From assembly GCA_947501805.1 (NCBI GenBank), contig CANMXJ010000002.1, forward strand, positions 1 through 64,000: a DNA stretch of 64,000 bases, written 5' to 3'. The notes under the pieces are model-generated. The model was given only the letters and a program-made list of their open reading frames with translations, did not search any database and was not told the origin of the DNA. Every line of letters begins with the position of its first letter. The stretch's first letter is position 1. Shown here in pieces: positions 63,362 through 64,000 of this stretch. The DNA comes from an uncultured Sulfitobacter sp. GTDB taxonomy: Bacteria; Pseudomonadota; Alphaproteobacteria; Rhodobacterales; Rhodobacteraceae. The position numbers and the translations under genes are program-made.

Positions 63362-64000
63362 ATGAAATGGAACCTGCCCAATATCCTGACGCTACTGCGC
63401 TTGCTTGCTGCACCGATGGTTGCTGTGATGTTTTTATACTTTACAAGACCTTATGCGGATTGGTTTGCGCTGGTTCTGTTTGTCGCGGCGGCTGCAACAG
63501 ACTGGTTTGACGGCTATCTTGCACGGGCTTGGAAACAGGAAACCAAACTTGGTGCGATGTTGGATCCAATTGCTGACAAAGCGATGGTAGTGATTGCCCT
63601 GATGGTGATAATTGGTTTCTCCAGCTGGTCGCCGTGGCTGGTGTTACCTGCCACTGTAATCCTGTTTCGCGAAGTGTTTGTTTCAGGTCTGCGAGAGTTT
63701 CTGGGCGATGTTGCCGGGACGTTGAAAGTTACAAAACTTGCCAAGTGGAAGACCTCGTTCCAGATGACGGCAATTGCTGTTTTGTTTTCTCAGGGTGTGT
63801 TTGAGCATTACTTGGGTATGTCGGTGTTCGGGATGGATCAGGATATGATTTCGGCGATTCTGAATGGCACGGAAGAAGACACTTTGGGACTTGGATGGAA
63901 GCTGGCGGGCATGGAATGGTCCGGCCTTGTTGGTTTGTGGCTGTTGTGGATCGCCGCAGCCCTGACAGCGGTGACTGGCGCGGATTATCTGATAAAGGCA
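63362..64000 (+). CDS. pgsA: CDP-diacylglycerol-glycerol-3-phosphate 3-phosphatidyltransferase (partial)
   Basis: 213 residues are visible; the gene runs past the window edge. It starts MKWNLPNILTLLRLLAAP. The CDP-alcohol phosphatidyltransferase motif is complete: D-G-Y-L-A-R, eight residues, G, then D-P-I-A-D, within about residues 49-71. About six hydrophobic helices. It makes phosphatidylglycerol phosphate. pgsA directly after uvrC is a common bacterial order, which supports the call. Confidence 0.95.
   Translation, partial: MKWNLPNILTLLRLLAAPMVAVMFLYFTRPYADWFALVLFVAAAATDWFDGYLARAWKQETKLGAMLDPIADKAMVVIALMVIIGFSSWSPWLVLPATVILFREVFVSGLREFLGDVAGTLKVTKLAKWKTSFQMTAIAVLFSQGVFEHYLGMSVFGMDQDMISAILNGTEEDTLGLGWKLAGMEWSGLVGLWLLWIAAALTAVTGADYLIKA

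Overview
The window reads as a chromosomal segment of a marine alphaproteobacterium of the Rhodobacterales (Roseobacter group; Sulfitobacter or a close relative would fit). The basis is the Paracoccus-type sox gene order, the AB-fused Mrp antiporter, a tripartite tricarboxylate transporter, polyamine-type ABC transport, DUF4214/RTX secreted proteins and the moderately GC-rich codon use. The genus is an inference. I see no tRNA, rRNA, CRISPR array or prophage. The only mobile DNA is the 3' end of an IS3-family transposase at the left edge.

Layout. 1-2.1 kb: IS3 remnant, a LysR regulator and a divergent exported GlcG/HbpS-type protein. 2.9-9.2 kb: a kynurenine/3-hydroxyanthranilate island (dapA-like aldolase, nbaC, aspartate-dehydrogenase-like protein, LysR, aldehyde dehydrogenase, kynU). 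Two matching LysR-type operators (GRTAT-N11-ATACC) tie its two transcription units together. 9.3-14.0 kb: a TctCBA transporter with a co-directional sulfatase. 14.9-18.4 kb: an RTX/M10-type secreted protein and an M20 peptidase. 18.5-33.6 kb: a complete thiosulfate-oxidation locus (YeeE, soxR, soxS | soxVWXYZABCDEF, DUF302, YeeE | SoxH-like and a second MBL protein). 33.9-41.7 kb: a PotABCD-type transporter and a translationally coupled ammonia-lyase/M24/racemase trio. 41.7-43.3 kb: a light- or PAS-type histidine kinase and its response regulator. 43.6-44.5 kb: decayed Rieske-oxygenase and glutamine-synthetase-like genes in front of an intact SDR. 45.4-51.3 kb: Mrp antiporter (mnhAB-C-D-E-F-G). 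51.7-54.9 kb: DegP-like protease divergent from an OmpR/EnvZ-type pair. 55.0-64.0 kb: quinone reductase, CoxG-like protein, ABC-2 exporter, SppA, a 54-residue zinc-ribbon protein, Ca2+/Na+ exchanger, FolM-like SDR, uvrC and the start of pgsA.

How it works together. SoxR is an ArsR-family sulfur sensor that keeps the two cysteines used by the SqrR/BigR group. Sites of the form CAAATTC-N8-GAATWTG lie before soxX and before the MBL-soxH operon, and a weaker copy lies between soxS and soxV. This suggests one regulon that includes the separated metallo-beta-lactamase pair. Periplasmic SoxYZ carries the sulfur, SoxAX and SoxB and SoxCD process it, SoxV/SoxW/SoxS keep thiols reduced, and the two YeeE proteins are likely thiosulfate or sulfur transporters.

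Likely leads: the shared LysR operators of a kynurenine island that lacks the usual decarboxylase and deaminase; the extended SoxR regulon; a SoxH-like protein whose metal motif is rewritten; a Rieske/GS operon caught in decay; and strong hairpins inside three operons, between a solute-binding or Sox-complex gene and the next gene.
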